Below are positions 7,523 through 16,369 of a stretch of 64,000 bases of DNA, one piece after another; position 1 is the first letter of the stretch, and every line of letters starts with the position of its first letter. Origin of the DNA: Saccharopolyspora hirsuta. GTDB taxonomy: Bacteria > Actinomycetota > Actinomycetes > Mycobacteriales > Pseudonocardiaceae. The stretch spans positions 1 to 64,000 of the forward strand of contig NZ_VWPH01000006.1 in NCBI RefSeq assembly GCF_008630535.1. The letters run 5' to 3'. Both the position numbers and the translations under genes were made by a program. Below the pieces are notes generated by a model. The model saw only the letters and a program-made list of their open reading frames with translations. It was not told the DNA's origin and searched no databases.

Positions 7523-8263
7523 TCAGCGGCCGTTGATCAGGGCGGCCAGCGCGGTGTCGCCGGTGACCACGGCCGTGCTCGGGCGGCCCCAGACCCGGCG
7601 GTACACCGCATCGGCCGTCCCGGCGATCGTCGCGTCGGCCTCCAGCGCGGTACCGGTCGGGGGCCCGGCCTGCGGCGGCTCGCCCGGCCGGAACTGCACC
7701 AGCCACGCCTGGCCCGCGTCCGGCGCGTGCACGAGCACCTGGCCCTCGGCCTCGGACCCGGTCCAGTCGCCGAGCGGCAGCAGCTCGGTCAGGAACTCGT
7801 CGATGCCGTCGGCCGCCAGCTCCGGGTCGAAGATCAGCTCGTGCACGTGGTCCGGGCCCAGCTCGGCGAGGGCGTGCTCGGCGTCCAGGCGGTGGATCGC
7901 CGTCTCGTGCGCCGCCCGCCGGATCCAGTTGCGCGGCGTGCCGCCGTTGCTGAACCACCGCACCGGGCGATCCGGATCCACTGTGGACAAGGTCTGCCGC
8001 AGTTCGGCCAGCCGTTCGTCCCACCAGGTGAGCACGTCGTCGAAATCGGCCGGTGGGCGCGGAACTTCGGGCCGGGGGCTGCCCGGTTCCAGGTGCAGCG
8101 AGCGCTCCATCCTGGTGTAGGCCTGCGCCAGGTGCTGCACCAGGTGCCGGACGTCCCAGCCCGGGCAGGTCGAGACCTCGGCGTTCGGACCGGCCTGGAG
8201 CGCGGCGCTGCGGAAGGCCGCAGCCTGGTCGTGAAAAGCGTGCTGCAGGAACTCGCTCGCCAT
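7523..8263 (-). CDS. Mycothiol-dependent maleylpyruvate isomerase-family protein
   Basis: A 246-residue DinB-like four-helix protein. The N-terminus has CPGWDVRHLVQHLAQAY (residues 33-49), the first metal-binding His region. RRAAHETAIHRLDAEHA near 138-154 gives the H-E-x-x-H-type second part. This is the metal-dependent maleylpyruvate isomerase / mycothiol transferase superfamily, which conjugates or isomerises substrates using mycothiol. mshA is in the same window. The ATG at 8263 follows a TAGGCT -10 box with a 6-nt spacer (leaderless). The specific substrate is unknown. Confidence 0.85.
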   Translation of the reverse strand: MASEFLQHAFHDQAAAFRSAALQAGPNAEVSTCPGWDVRHLVQHLAQAYTRMERSLHLEPGSPRPEVPRPPADFDDVLTWWDERLAELRQTLSTVDPDRPVRWFSNGGTPRNWIRRAAHETAIHRLDAEHALAELGPDHVHELIFDPELAADGIDEFLTELLPLGDWTGSEAEGQVLVHAPDAGQAWLVQFRPGEPPQAGPPTGTALEADATIAGTADAVYRRVWGRPSTAVVTGDTALAALINGR

Positions 8264-8269
8264 ACCCCC

Positions 8270-8275
8270 AGCCTA
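8270..8275 (-). promoter_or_regulatory. -10 box, leaderless promoter of the mycothiol-dependent gene
   Basis: Minus-strand TAGGCT, then six nucleotides (GGGGGT), then ATG 8263. This is the TANNNT-N6-start pattern that recurs upstream of several genes in this window. Confidence 0.6.
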
Positions 8276-8319
8276 GGCCCCGGAGCCGCCCGGAGTCTCC
8301 GCTCGGAGCCCCGGGTCGA

Positions 8320-8448
8320 CGCGATTTCAATGGAAATCAGACGTCCGATTTCCATTGAACTTGTTCATCCTGCCCGTGGACCGCAGCTGCGAAGGGCGTC
8401 CGGCACCGCCACGCAGAACGAGGTGGGAAAACCTCAATGGAAATCGCG
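8320..8448 (-). repeat. Deletion derivative of the dispersed hairpin repeat (129 bp)
   Basis: Both ends of the repeat family are present but the hairpin core is missing. Read on the minus strand it starts with CGCGATTTCCATTGAGG, continues through CTCGTTCTGCGTGGCGGTGC, then jumps directly to the distal segment (GCCCTTCGCAGCTGCGGTCC) and ends in the TTCAATGGAAATC palindrome and GAAATCGCG. The terminal inverted repeats resemble those of full copies, so it looks like a MITE-type derivative. Its left edge on the plus strand is 56 bp from a gene start and its right edge abuts the next stop codon at 8450. Confidence 0.75.
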
Positions 8449-8449
8449 G

Positions 8450-9304
8450 TCAGGCGGGGGCGACTGAGGACCAGGGGACGGTCAGCTCGCCGAGGCGCCA
8501 GCGGCGACGGCGGTCCAGGACCGGCCAGCCGCGGTCGGCGAACAGCTGCACCGCGTGCGCCCAGCGGGCCCGGGGGCCGAACGGCGCCATCGGCGCCGCC
8601 GTCGCCCAGCAGGCGTCGAGCTCGGCGAGCATCGCGTGCACCTTCTCGCCCGGCACGTTGCGGTGGATCAGCGTCTTCGGCAGCCGCTCGGCCAGGTCGG
8701 ACGGCTTGTCCAGGTCGGCGGGCAGGCAGGCCAGGGTGAAGGTCAGCGGCCCGCTGCGGTCCAGCGTCACCCAGCAGCAGCGGCGGCCGATCTCGTCGCA
8801 GGTGCCCTCGACCAGCAGCCCGTCCGGGGCCAGCCGAGCGCACAGCTCGTCCCAGTACTTCCACGCCTCCGGCTCGGAGTACTGCCGGAGCACGTTGAAC
8901 GCCCGCACCAGCGCCGGACCGGGGAAGTCGCGGATCCCGGCGGCCAGCCCGGCCAGCTCGAACCCGCCGCGGCGGAACTCCAGCGCGGGCGGATCGGCGA
9001 CCGCCTTGCCCGCCGCCACCCGCTCCGGGTCGATCTCCAGGCCGACCACCCGCAGCTCCGGGTGCAGCGGGCGCAGCCGGTCGGCCAGCTCCACGGTGGT
9101 CACCGGCGTCGCGCCGTAGCCGAGGTCGATCACCACCGGCTCGGCCGCGTCGCGCACCGCGCCGGAGACCCACGGCGTGCCGAGGATCCACCGGTCGATG
9201 CGGCGCAGCCGGTTCGGGTTCGTCGTGCCCCTGGTGGGCATGCCGAGCGCGCGGGCCCGTCCGGCCGCGAGCCTCGGCGCCCGCTTCTTCGGGACCGACG
9301 TCAT
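8450..9304 (-). CDS. Class I SAM-dependent methyltransferase-like protein
   Basis: A 284-residue protein. The start ATG 9304 overlaps the stop of the DUF2505 gene (ATGA), so the two are co-translated. VIDLGYGATPVTTVELADRL near residue 55 and VVGLEIDPERVAAG near 87 are the SAM-binding motifs I and II of a Rossmann methyltransferase. FNVLRQYSEPEAWKYWDEL follows, with LLVEGTCDEIGRR as a motif-III-like block. The N-terminal 30 residues are basic. I cannot tell the substrate. Confidence 0.75.
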   Translation of the reverse strand: MTSVPKKRAPRLAAGRARALGMPTRGTTNPNRLRRIDRWILGTPWVSGAVRDAAEPVVIDLGYGATPVTTVELADRLRPLHPELRVVGLEIDPERVAAGKAVADPPALEFRRGGFELAGLAAGIRDFPGPALVRAFNVLRQYSEPEAWKYWDELCARLAPDGLLVEGTCDEIGRRCCWVTLDRSGPLTFTLACLPADLDKPSDLAERLPKTLIHRNVPGEKVHAMLAELDACWATAAPMAPFGPRARWAHAVQLFADRGWPVLDRRRRWRLGELTVPWSSVAPA

Positions 9305-9810
9305 GCCCGGCGGGCCAGCCATTCGGCGGTGAAGCGCTCCTCGGCGCTGAGCAGCTTCTGCACCTGGTCGGCCACCAGGTCCTCCAGCTTGCCGCCCACG
9401 AACGGCACGTTCACCCGCACGTTGCCGGACACCACGAACTCGCTGTTCGCCGACTCGGCAACGTCGCGCAGCCACATCGAGCCGGTGATGGTGCACGGCG
9501 CCTTGGCGATCTCGGCGGCGATCTCGCCGGTGTAGTGCCCGTCCTCCTCGCGGCGCCACGACTCGCTGCGGTCGATGGTCAGGTCCCCGCCGACCACGGT
9601 GCGCGCCACCGACGGCAGCGAGTCCGCCGGGACGGAGTGGCGGATCTGGAACCGCGCGCCGTCATCGGTCGCCACGTGCTGCACCAGCTCGGCGTTGGCG
9701 CCGCCGAGCTCCTCGAGGCGGTCGTTGAGGTAATCGATGTCGATCAGCGCCTCGTACAACCGGACCGCGGGCCACTCGGAGGTGCTTCGGTGCTCGATGC
9801 GGCGTGCCAT
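9301..9810 (-). CDS. DUF2505-family protein
   Basis: A 169-residue protein resembling the START/SRPBCC-like DUF2505 family. It begins MARRIEHRSTSEW and contains a central beta-rich segment (ARFQIRHSVPADSLP, GHYTGEIAAEIA, CTITGSMWLRDV) and a C-terminal helix with VGGKLEDLVADQVQKLL. Such proteins usually form a hydrophobic ligand cavity, but no ligand is known to me. The start ATG 9810 sits 7 nt downstream of a TAACCT -10 box on the minus strand, so the mRNA appears leaderless. It is divergent from murB. Confidence 0.8.
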   Translation of the reverse strand: MARRIEHRSTSEWPAVRLYEALIDIDYLNDRLEELGGANAELVQHVATDDGARFQIRHSVPADSLPSVARTVVGGDLTIDRSESWRREEDGHYTGEIAAEIAKAPCTITGSMWLRDVAESANSEFVVSGNVRVNVPFVGGKLEDLVADQVQKLLSAEERFTAEWLARRA

Positions 9811-9817
9811 GCAGCGG

Positions 9818-9827
9818 AGGTTACCTT
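9818..9827. promoter_or_regulatory. Overlapping divergent -10 boxes of DUF2505 gene and murB
   Basis: AGGTTA at 9818-9823 reads as TAACCT on the minus strand, 7 nt before ATG 9810. TACCTT at 9822-9827 lies 8 nt before GTG 9836 on the plus strand. The two genes appear to fire from back-to-back leaderless promoters that share bases. Confidence 0.45.
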
Positions 9828-9835
9828 TGGCAACC

Positions 9836-10966
9836 GTGAACCCCTCCATGTCCGGTGCTGAAGAAGTGCGCGGTGACACAGCGCGCGCGGCCGAACTGCC
9901 CGGTGAACGCGCTGGTGTCCCCCTGGCCGACCACACCACCCTGCGGCTGGGCGGTCCGGCGACCGGCCTGGTGGTCGCGACCCGGCCCGACGAGATCACC
10001 GACGCGGTGCGCGCGGCCGACGCGGGCGGCCACCGGCTTCTGGTGCTCGGCGGCGGGTCGAACCTGGTGGTGGCCGACGAGGGGTTCGACGGCCACGTGG
10101 TGCGCATCGCCACCAAGGGCCGCCAGTACGACAGCGTCGGCGACGGGCTGGTGCAGCTCACCGCGGAGGCCGGTGAGGACTGGGACGACGTCGTCGCGGA
10201 CACCGCGCGCCAGGGCCTGGGCGGGCTGGAGTGCCTGTCCGGCATCCCCGGCCTGACCGGTGCGACCCCGGTGCAGAACGTCGGCGCGTACGGCGTGGAG
10301 GTCTCCGAGCTGCTGGTCTCGGTCGACCTGCTCGACCGGCGCACCGGCCAGGTGCGCACCGTCCCGGCGGCCGAGCTGGGCCTGACCTACCGCAACAGCG
10401 TCCTCAAGCACAGCGACGCCGCCGTGGTGCTGCGCGTCCGGTTCCTGCTGCGCGACGACAACCGCTCCGCCCCGATCCGGTACGGCGAGCTGGCCCGCGC
10501 GCTCGACGTCGAGCCCGGCTCGCAGGTGGACGTGGCGAGCGCGCGCGAGGCGGTGCTGGCGCTGCGACGCGGGAAGGGCATGGTGCTCGACCCGGCCGAC
10601 CACGACACCTGGAGCGCGGGCTCGTTCTTCACCAACCCGATCGTCCCCGAGGCCGAGCTGCCCGAGGTGCTGGCGCGCATCGCCGACCGGGTCGGCGCCG
10701 ACCAGCGGATCCCGCAGTACCCGGCCGACGGCGGGGCCAAGCTGTCCGCGGCGTGGCTCATCGAGCGCGCCGGGTTCGCCAAGGGCCACCAGGGGCCGGG
10801 CGGCCGGGTGAGCCTGTCCACGAAGCACACCCTCGCGCTGACCAACCGCGGCACCGCCAGCACCCGCGACCTGCTCATTCTTGCGCGTGAAGTTCGGGAC
10901 GGAGTACGCCTGGCCTTCGGCGTTTCGCTGGCACCCGAGCCCGTCTTGGTGGACTGTTCGCTGTAG
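9836..10966 (+). CDS. murB: UDP-N-acetylmuramate dehydrogenase MurB
   Basis: About 376 residues from GTG 9836, or 372 from ATG 9848. The N-terminal FAD-binding domain has DHTTLRLGGPA (about residue 35), LLVLGGGSNLVVADEGF (about 70) and GLSGIPG-type CLSGIPGLTGATPVQNVGAYG (about 140-160). The C-terminal MurB domain has AGSFFTNPIV, whose Ser is the catalytic proton donor, and PADGGAKLSAAWLIE. It reduces UDP-GlcNAc-enolpyruvate to UDP-MurNAc in the cytoplasm, an essential peptidoglycan step. The position near an L,D-transpeptidase and an SDR matches the mycobacterial gene order. Confidence 0.93.
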   Translation: MNPSMSGAEEVRGDTARAAELPGERAGVPLADHTTLRLGGPATGLVVATRPDEITDAVRAADAGGHRLLVLGGGSNLVVADEGFDGHVVRIATKGRQYDSVGDGLVQLTAEAGEDWDDVVADTARQGLGGLECLSGIPGLTGATPVQNVGAYGVEVSELLVSVDLLDRRTGQVRTVPAAELGLTYRNSVLKHSDAAVVLRVRFLLRDDNRSAPIRYGELARALDVEPGSQVDVASAREAVLALRRGKGMVLDPADHDTWSAGSFFTNPIVPEAELPEVLARIADRVGADQRIPQYPADGGAKLSAAWLIERAGFAKGHQGPGGRVSLSTKHTLALTNRGTASTRDLLILAREVRDGVRLAFGVSLAPEPVLVDCSL

Positions 10967-11055
10967 CAGCCGAAGAGCCGAACGGCCGTAAGGGTGACTC
11001 TTCGTGACTGATGCGTAACCCTGAGTGTTAAATGGTGTAGGTGGAGGGGGCCACC

Positions 11056-12063
11056 ATGCTGAGCATCAGGGAGCTGAGGGATCGGGCCGTGATACGCCCG
11101 ATCAAGCGGGCGGTCGAGGATCAGCTGCTCGACCTGCCCGGAGTGACGGCTGTCGACATCGGCGACAAGCTCCGCGCCGGGCGCAGCACCGGCGAGCAGG
11201 TCATCGTGGTCTCGGTCGCTCGCAAGAAGTCGCGCGAGCAGCTGAAACCCGGTGCCTGCGTGCCGGCGGACGTCTTCGGCATCCCGACCGACGTCGTCGA
11301 GGAGCGGCCGGTCCTGCAGCACATCCACTGCGCCGAGCACGAGCCGCTGACGCCGCGCCCGCGGCGCGCCGAGCGGACCGGGGTGATCTGCGGCGGCAGC
11401 GGGATAGCGCCGTGCCGGGCGGTCCACCTCGGGCCGCCGGACGTGTCGGAAGCCGGTCCGCACCGGCGGATCGGCACGCTGGGCGCGCTGGTGACCGGTG
11501 CCGCGCCGATGGCGGTCGCGATGGGGCTGACCACGTTCGACGTGGGCTGCCTGGACGACGGCTGGTCGGTGGGCGATCAGATGCTGGACCCGGAGGGCGG
11601 GCGGGTGCACGCCGAGCTCGCGCGGGCAGCGCTGTCCGGCCGGGTGGACGCGGCGGCGGTCGCCTTAGCGCCGGGATCGGCGACGACCTGCGTGGTCGAG
11701 GGCATCGGTCCGATCACCGGCCCGGCGACGGCCTACCCGGGCGAGCGGGTGCGCAAGAACGGCTTCGGCACCGGGGTGACCACCGGTGTCGTGACCTCGG
11801 TCGATGCGACCGTCCGGATCGACCACGGCGAGGCCCTCGGGGTCCGGGTGCTGCGCGAGCAGATCCGAGTGGTCGGCTCGCGCGAGCGCTTCTGCGGGCC
11901 CGGTGACGCCGGGGCGGCCGTGCTCGGTCCGGGCGGCCGGGTGATCGGCCTGCACGTCGCGGGCAGCTGCGACGGCGAGGTCGGCTTCGCCAGCCCGATC
12001 GCCGACGTCCTGGTGGAGCTCGACGTAGAGCTCTGCACAGAACCCCAGCGCATCCACGCCTGA
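11056..12063 (+). CDS. Trypsin-like fold protein, probably catalytically dead
   Basis: A 335-residue protein. ATG 11056 follows GGAGGGGG. It resembles the Nal1/HtrA-type chymotrypsin-fold proteins that carry GTLG near the first barrel and GDSG near the second. Here IGTLGALV is present near residue 140. The position where these proteins have NNHV reads TTFDV, and the catalytic-Ser segment reads CGPGDAGAAVLGPGGRVIGLHVAG with Ala in place of Ser. Both His and Ser therefore appear lost. No signal peptide, so cytoplasmic. It is likely a binding or scaffold pseudoprotease; the family assignment is from motif memory, not a search. Confidence 0.6.
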   Translation: MLSIRELRDRAVIRPIKRAVEDQLLDLPGVTAVDIGDKLRAGRSTGEQVIVVSVARKKSREQLKPGACVPADVFGIPTDVVEERPVLQHIHCAEHEPLTPRPRRAERTGVICGGSGIAPCRAVHLGPPDVSEAGPHRRIGTLGALVTGAAPMAVAMGLTTFDVGCLDDGWSVGDQMLDPEGGRVHAELARAALSGRVDAAAVALAPGSATTCVVEGIGPITGPATAYPGERVRKNGFGTGVTTGVVTSVDATVRIDHGEALGVRVLREQIRVVGSRERFCGPGDAGAAVLGPGGRVIGLHVAGSCDGEVGFASPIADVLVELDVELCTEPQRIHA

Positions 12064-12072
12064 CCTTCGAAT

Positions 12073-12105
12073 GCCCGCGCGCCGTTCCCGGAACCGCGCG
12101 CGGGC
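12073..12105. terminator. GC-rich hairpin between convergent genes
   Basis: GCCCGCGCG (12073-12081) pairs with CGCGCGGGC (12097-12105) immediately after the stop at 12063 and before the convergent stop at 12113. It has no T-tract, so it is a possible bidirectional terminator. Confidence 0.45.
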
Positions 12106-12112
12106 GCGGTGC

Positions 12113-12859
12113 TCACTCGTGGCGGTGCATTCGGGTCGCGGAGTGCTGGTCGCGGGGTTTGACCTCGAGGAAGTCGATGTTGACGTGGGGCGGGCGGGTC
12201 ACCGCGAAGGTGATGACGTCCGCGACGTCGTCGCCGGTCAGCGGCGTGATGCCGCGGTAGACGGCCGCCGCGCGCTCCTTGTCGCCGCCGAAGCGGACCT
12301 CGGAGAACTCCGTCTCCACCGCGCCGGGCGCGATCTCGGTGAACCGCACCGGCTCGCCCAGGTGCTCGCCGCGCAGCGTGCGGTGCAGGGCGCCCTGCGC
12401 GTGCTTGGCCGAGGTGTAGCCGCCGCCGTTGTCGTAGACGCCGGTGGCCGCCACCGAGGTCACCGTCACCACGTGGCCGTTTCCGGAGGCCACCAGCTTC
12501 GGCAGCAGGGCCCGGGTGATCCGCAGCGTGCCGAGCACGTTGGTCTCCCACATCCAGCGCCAGTCGTCCTCGACCGCGTCGGCGATCGGGGCCAGGCCCT
12601 TCGCGCCACCGGCGTTGTTGATCAGCACGTGGCACTCGGGCACCTGCGCGACGAACGCGTCCACCGACTCCTGGTCGGTGACGTCCAGCGGCAGCGCCGT
12701 GCCGCCGATCTCCTCGGCCAGCGCGGTCAGCCGGTCGAGCCGCCGCGCGCCCAGCACGACGTTGAAGCCCGCGGCGGCGAGCTGCCGCGCGGTGGCGGCG
12801 CCGATGCCGGAGCTCGCCCCGGTGACCACTGCCCAGCGACCTGCAGAACTTGTGCTCAC
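12113..12859 (-). CDS. Short-chain dehydrogenase/reductase
   Basis: A 248-residue classical SDR. The start GTG 12859 follows GAGGAC. TGASSGIGAATARQL near residue 12 binds the dinucleotide, NNAGG near 85 is the second motif, and Y-T-S-A-K-H near 146-150 gives the catalytic Tyr/Lys. The Arg of GARRLDR after beta-2 suggests NADPH preference. The end of the protein (VEVKPRDQHSATRMHRHE) is polar. It occupies the place of the Rv0484c-type SDR in the mycobacterial order. Substrate unknown. Confidence 0.88.
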   Translation of the reverse strand: MSTSSAGRWAVVTGASSGIGAATARQLAAAGFNVVLGARRLDRLTALAEEIGGTALPLDVTDQESVDAFVAQVPECHVLINNAGGAKGLAPIADAVEDDWRWMWETNVLGTLRITRALLPKLVASGNGHVVTVTSVAATGVYDNGGGYTSAKHAQGALHRTLRGEHLGEPVRFTEIAPGAVETEFSEVRFGGDKERAAAVYRGITPLTGDDVADVITFAVTRPPHVNIDFLEVKPRDQHSATRMHRHE

Positions 12860-13079
12860 GTCTACGTCCTCCCGCCGGTTTCGGGTTGCCCCCATCATCC
12901 GATCACGTCACCGGGAGGGGCTCGTCGTCACCCGATCGATGTGACGCGACACACTGGGAGGACCAGACATCTTTTCGGGACTTCGGACGTCTTATGAATG
13001 TGGGTCATTTTTCACCGGTTGTTCGGCCGAATTTCGGCAAAGGGGACAGCGCGGTCGCAATTTCTCGGAAGGGATCGAA

Positions 13080-14234
13080 GTGAGTGGTGCCAAGCTGCGG
13101 CTCCTGTGGACGGCGCTCGCCGGAACGCTTGCGGCAGTGCTGCTGATCTCCGGCTGCGGTTCCTCCGCGCCGGACGGGGGCAAACCCGCCGGACCGGTCG
13201 CGAAGGTCTCCTTCGAACCGGGGCCCGGCGCGGGTGAGGTCAACCCGGCCGCTCCGATCAGGGCCAGCGTCGAGCACGGCAAGTTCGACTCCGTCGAGCT
13301 GACCAACGACGAGGGCAAGCAGGTGGACGGCCAGCTCGCCCCGGACGGCAGGAGCTGGCAGGCGACCACGGCCCTCGGCTACGGCAAGACCTACACCTGG
13401 TCCGGCCGCGCCACCGGCGAGGACGGCAAGCAGGTCCCGGTCGAGGGCACCTTCACCACCCTGCAGCCGCAGCGGACCATCCGCGCCACCATCAACCCGA
13501 CCGACGAGGCCGAGGTCGGCATCGCGATGCCGATCAGCGTGAAGTTCGACGCGCCGGTCGAGGACAAGGCGGCCGTCCAGCGGGCGCTGACCGTGCAGAC
13601 CTCGGTCCCGGTCGAGGGCTCCTGGGCGTGGCTGAACGACCGGCAGGTCGACTGGCGGCCCAAGGAGTACTGGCCCGCGCACACCCGCGTCAGCGTCAGC
13701 GCCAAGCTCTACGGCCTCGCCTACGGCGGCGGCGCCTACGGCCTGGCCGACCTGACCACGGACTTCAACATCGGCCGCGCGCAGATCGTCAAGGCCGACG
13801 TGGGCACGCACCGGCTGGTCGTGATGCGCGACGGCCAGCAGGTGGCCAACTACGCGGCCAGCTACGGCGAGGAGTACGACCCGGGCCGCAACACGCCCAA
13901 CGGCACGTACATCATCATGGAGAAGAACCCGGTGGAGATCATGGACAACCCCCGGTACGGCTACCGCGACGTGCGCAAGACGTGGGCGGCCCGGTTCTCG
14001 AACCACGGCGAGTTCATCCACGAGAACCAGGAGAACGCCGCGGCCCTCGGCAAGGTCAACAACTCGCACGGCTGCATCAACCTCAGCGCGGCGGACGCGA
14101 AGGCGTACTACGACAGCGCCCTGATCGGCGACCCGGTCGAGGTGACGGGCTCGGCGAGCAGCATGCCGCCGCAGTACGACGTCTACGACTGGCTCCTCAA
14201 CTGGGACCAGTGGACGGCCAAGTCAGCGGTCTGA
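13080..14234 (+). CDS. L,D-transpeptidase lipoprotein (YkuD domain)
   Basis: A 384-residue protein starting at GTG 13080 behind GGAAGG. The N-terminal lipoprotein signal ends LISGC with Cys 22, so it is anchored outside the membrane. Two immunoglobulin-like domains follow (about 35-130 and 131-235; second begins TIRATINPTDEAEVGIAMPISVKF). The catalytic YkuD domain has IHENQEN near 315 and the SHGCINL motif with Cys 332 as nucleophile. It forms 3-3 cross-links in peptidoglycan or attaches proteins. The architecture matches mycobacterial LdtMt-type enzymes such as LprQ. A strong terminator follows. Confidence 0.93.
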   Translation: MSGAKLRLLWTALAGTLAAVLLISGCGSSAPDGGKPAGPVAKVSFEPGPGAGEVNPAAPIRASVEHGKFDSVELTNDEGKQVDGQLAPDGRSWQATTALGYGKTYTWSGRATGEDGKQVPVEGTFTTLQPQRTIRATINPTDEAEVGIAMPISVKFDAPVEDKAAVQRALTVQTSVPVEGSWAWLNDRQVDWRPKEYWPAHTRVSVSAKLYGLAYGGGAYGLADLTTDFNIGRAQIVKADVGTHRLVVMRDGQQVANYAASYGEEYDPGRNTPNGTYIIMEKNPVEIMDNPRYGYRDVRKTWAARFSNHGEFIHENQENAAALGKVNNSHGCINLSAADAKAYYDSALIGDPVEVTGSASSMPPQYDVYDWLLNWDQWTAKSAV

Positions 14235-14246
14235 CGGTTCTCCGGC

Positions 14247-14288
14247 GAACGGCGGTGGTCATCGCGGCCACCGCCGTTCTGCTTTTTC
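14247..14288 (+). terminator. Rho-independent terminator of the L,D-transpeptidase gene
   Basis: GAACGGCGGTGG (14247-14258) pairs perfectly with CCACCGCCGTTC (14268-14279) and is followed by TGCTTTTTCC. Confidence 0.85.
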
Positions 14289-14503
14289 CGGGCCTCGCGA
14301 CCGGGGTCGGCGGTCCGCACCAGGCGGTGTGAGTAGTGCCACCCGGGATCGGTCGAGCAGCTGGTCCCGCAGGTCCGGGGCGGTACCGTCGCGGGTCGGC
14401 CCGGTGTTGCGGGACTGCGGCGGGAATGTTTCCGCCACGCCGGATGTCGGGTCCTACGTGCACCCCGAAACCCTCGGGGCGCCCCGCTCGCGATGGACAG
14501 CAG

Positions 14504-15799
14504 ATGACCTCCAGAACGTTACGCATGCGGCCGCGCCGCGCGGCCGTCTTCTCGTTGCACACCTCACCGCTGGAGCAGCCGGGCACCGGTGACGCCGGGG
14601 GCATGAACGTCTACATCGCGCAGACCGCGCGGCAGCTCGCCGAGTTCGGCACCGAGGTCGAGATCTTCACCAGGGCGACGTCCTCGGACGTCCCGCCGAT
14701 CGCCGAACTCGCCCCCGGCGTCCTGGTCCGCAACGTCGTCGCCGGTCCCTTCGAAGGCCTGGACAAGAACGAGCTGCCGTCGCAGCTGTGCGCCTTCGCC
14801 GCCGGGGCGCTGCGGGTCGAGGCCCGCCACGAACCCGGCTACTACGACATCGTGCACTCGCACTACTGGCTGTCCGGGCAGGTCGGCTGGCTGGCGCGGG
14901 AGCGCTGGGGCGTGCCCCTGGTGCACACCGCGCACACCCTCGCCAAGGTCAAGAACGCCAACCTCGCCGAAGGCGACACCCCGGAGCCGCGGGTGCGCGT
15001 GCTGGGCGAGGAGCAGGTCGTCCACGAGGCGGACGTGCTGGTGGCCAACACCGAGTTCGAGGCCGCCGACCTGATCAACCGCTACGACGCCGACCCGGCC
15101 TCGGTCGCGACCATCCCGCCCGGCGTCGACCTCGACGTGTTCACCCCGGGCGACCGTGCCGCGGCGCGCGCCGAGCTGGACCTCCCGGAGGACGCCGTCG
15201 CGCTCGCCTTCGTCGGCCGGATCCAGCCGCTGAAGGCGCCGGACGTGCTGCTGCGGGCCACCGCCGAGCTGCTGGCGCGGCACCCGGAGCTGCGCGAACG
15301 CCTGGTCGTGCTGGTGGTCGGCGGGCCGTCCGGCAGCGGTCTGGAGCGGCCGAGGGCGCTGCAGGAGCTCGCCGCGGAACTGGGGATCACCGACGTGGTG
15401 CGGTTCCTGCCGCCGCGCTCCGGGTCGGCGCTGGCCGCCGTCTACCGGGCCGCGGACGTCATCGCGGTGCCGAGCCACAACGAGTCGTTCGGCCTGGTCG
15501 CGCTCGAGGCGCAGGCCTGCGGGACGCCGGTGGTGGCCGCCGCGGTCGGCGGGCTGCCGGTGGCCGTCGACGACGGCGTGTCGGGGCTGCTGGTGGACGG
15601 GCACCGCACCGAGCAGTGGGCGGACGCGCTGGGTTCCGTCGTGCTCGACCCGCAGCTGCGGGCGCGCTTGGCCGCCGGAACGACGGCGCACGCGGCGCAG
15701 TTCTCGTGGCGGAGCACCACCGAGGCGCTACTGGATGCCTACGCGCAGGCGAAAATGGCCTTCCACGCGCAGCTGCGCATCCAGGAGGTGACGGCGTGA
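14504..15799 (+). CDS. mshA: D-inositol-3-phosphate glycosyltransferase MshA
   Basis: About 431 residues from ATG 14504 (ATG 14525 also possible). A GT-B glycosyltransferase family 4: [22 protein letters not shown] near residue 18-38 is the MshA nucleotide/acceptor loop, [12 protein letters not shown] near 115, and the C-terminal [23 protein letters not shown] (about 323-345) carries the E-x7-E donor-binding motif. It transfers GlcNAc from UDP-GlcNAc to inositol-3-phosphate, the first step of mycothiol synthesis. It overlaps the next gene by GTGA, so the two are coupled. Confidence 0.93.
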   Translation: MTSRTLRMRPRRAAVFSLHTSPLEQPGTGDAGGMNVYIAQTARQLAEFGTEVEIFTRATSSDVPPIAELAPGVLVRNVVAGPFEGLDKNELPSQLCAFAAGALRVEARHEPGYYDIVHSHYWLSGQVGWLARERWGVPLVHTAHTLAKVKNANLAEGDTPEPRVRVLGEEQVVHEADVLVANTEFEAADLINRYDADPASVATIPPGVDLDVFTPGDRAAARAELDLPEDAVALAFVGRIQPLKAPDVLLRATAELLARHPELRERLVVLVVGGPSGSGLERPRALQELAAELGITDVVRFLPPRSGSALAAVYRAADVIAVPSHNESFGLVALEAQACGTPVVAAAVGGLPVAVDDGVSGLLVDGHRTEQWADALGSVVLDPQLRARLAAGTTAHAAQFSWRSTTEALLDAYAQAKMAFHAQLRIQEVTA

Positions 15800-16308
15800 G
15801 CCTCGACGAGGTGATCAGGTCCACTTTGGACGAGAACGGGCTGGAGCACCGGGAGAAGGGGCCCGGCCGGTTCTTCGTCTCGCTGCCCGGGACCAAGAAG
15901 CTGCAGACCAACTGCTGGCTGATCGTGGCCGAGCACGCCCTGGTCGTCGAGGCGTTCGTGTGCCGCCAGCCGGACGAGGCGCACGAGGAGGTGTACCGGT
16001 TCCTGCTGCGCCGCAACGCGAAGCTCTACGGGGTGCACTACACCCTGGACGCCAACGGCGACATCTACCTGATCGGCCGGATCGGCCTGCACGCGGTGAC
16101 CCCGGAGGAGCTGGACCGGGTGCTCGGCCAGGTGCTGGAGGCCGCCGACGGCGACTTCAACACGCTGCTGGAGCTCGGGTTCGCCACCGCCATCCGCCGG
16201 GAGTGGGGCTGGCGCGAGTCGCGCGGCGAGTCCCTGGCGAACCTGCAGCCGTTCCGCCAGCTCGTGGAGCGCGACGGCCCCCTGGAACCGCTGCACGACC
16301 AGCAGTAG
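15796..16308 (+). CDS. YbjN-domain protein (MshA-linked)
   Basis: A 170-residue protein starting at GTG 15796 inside the mshA stop. The compact alpha/beta YbjN-like fold is indicated by [45 protein letters not shown] and the conserved [16 protein letters not shown]-terminal [18 protein letters not shown] resembles the Rv0487-type family that follows mshA in mycobacteria. Members are regulatory or chaperone-like, with no proven reaction. Cytoplasmic. Confidence 0.8.
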   Translation: MSLDEVIRSTLDENGLEHREKGPGRFFVSLPGTKKLQTNCWLIVAEHALVVEAFVCRQPDEAHEEVYRFLLRRNAKLYGVHYTLDANGDIYLIGRIGLHAVTPEELDRVLGQVLEAADGDFNTLLELGFATAIRREWGWRESRGESLANLQPFRQLVERDGPLEPLHDQQ

Positions 16309-16369
16309 GTGCAACCGGGAGATCGCACCGCTCCGTCCTCGCTGTGTCCGAACCGACGCGGAGGAGTTG

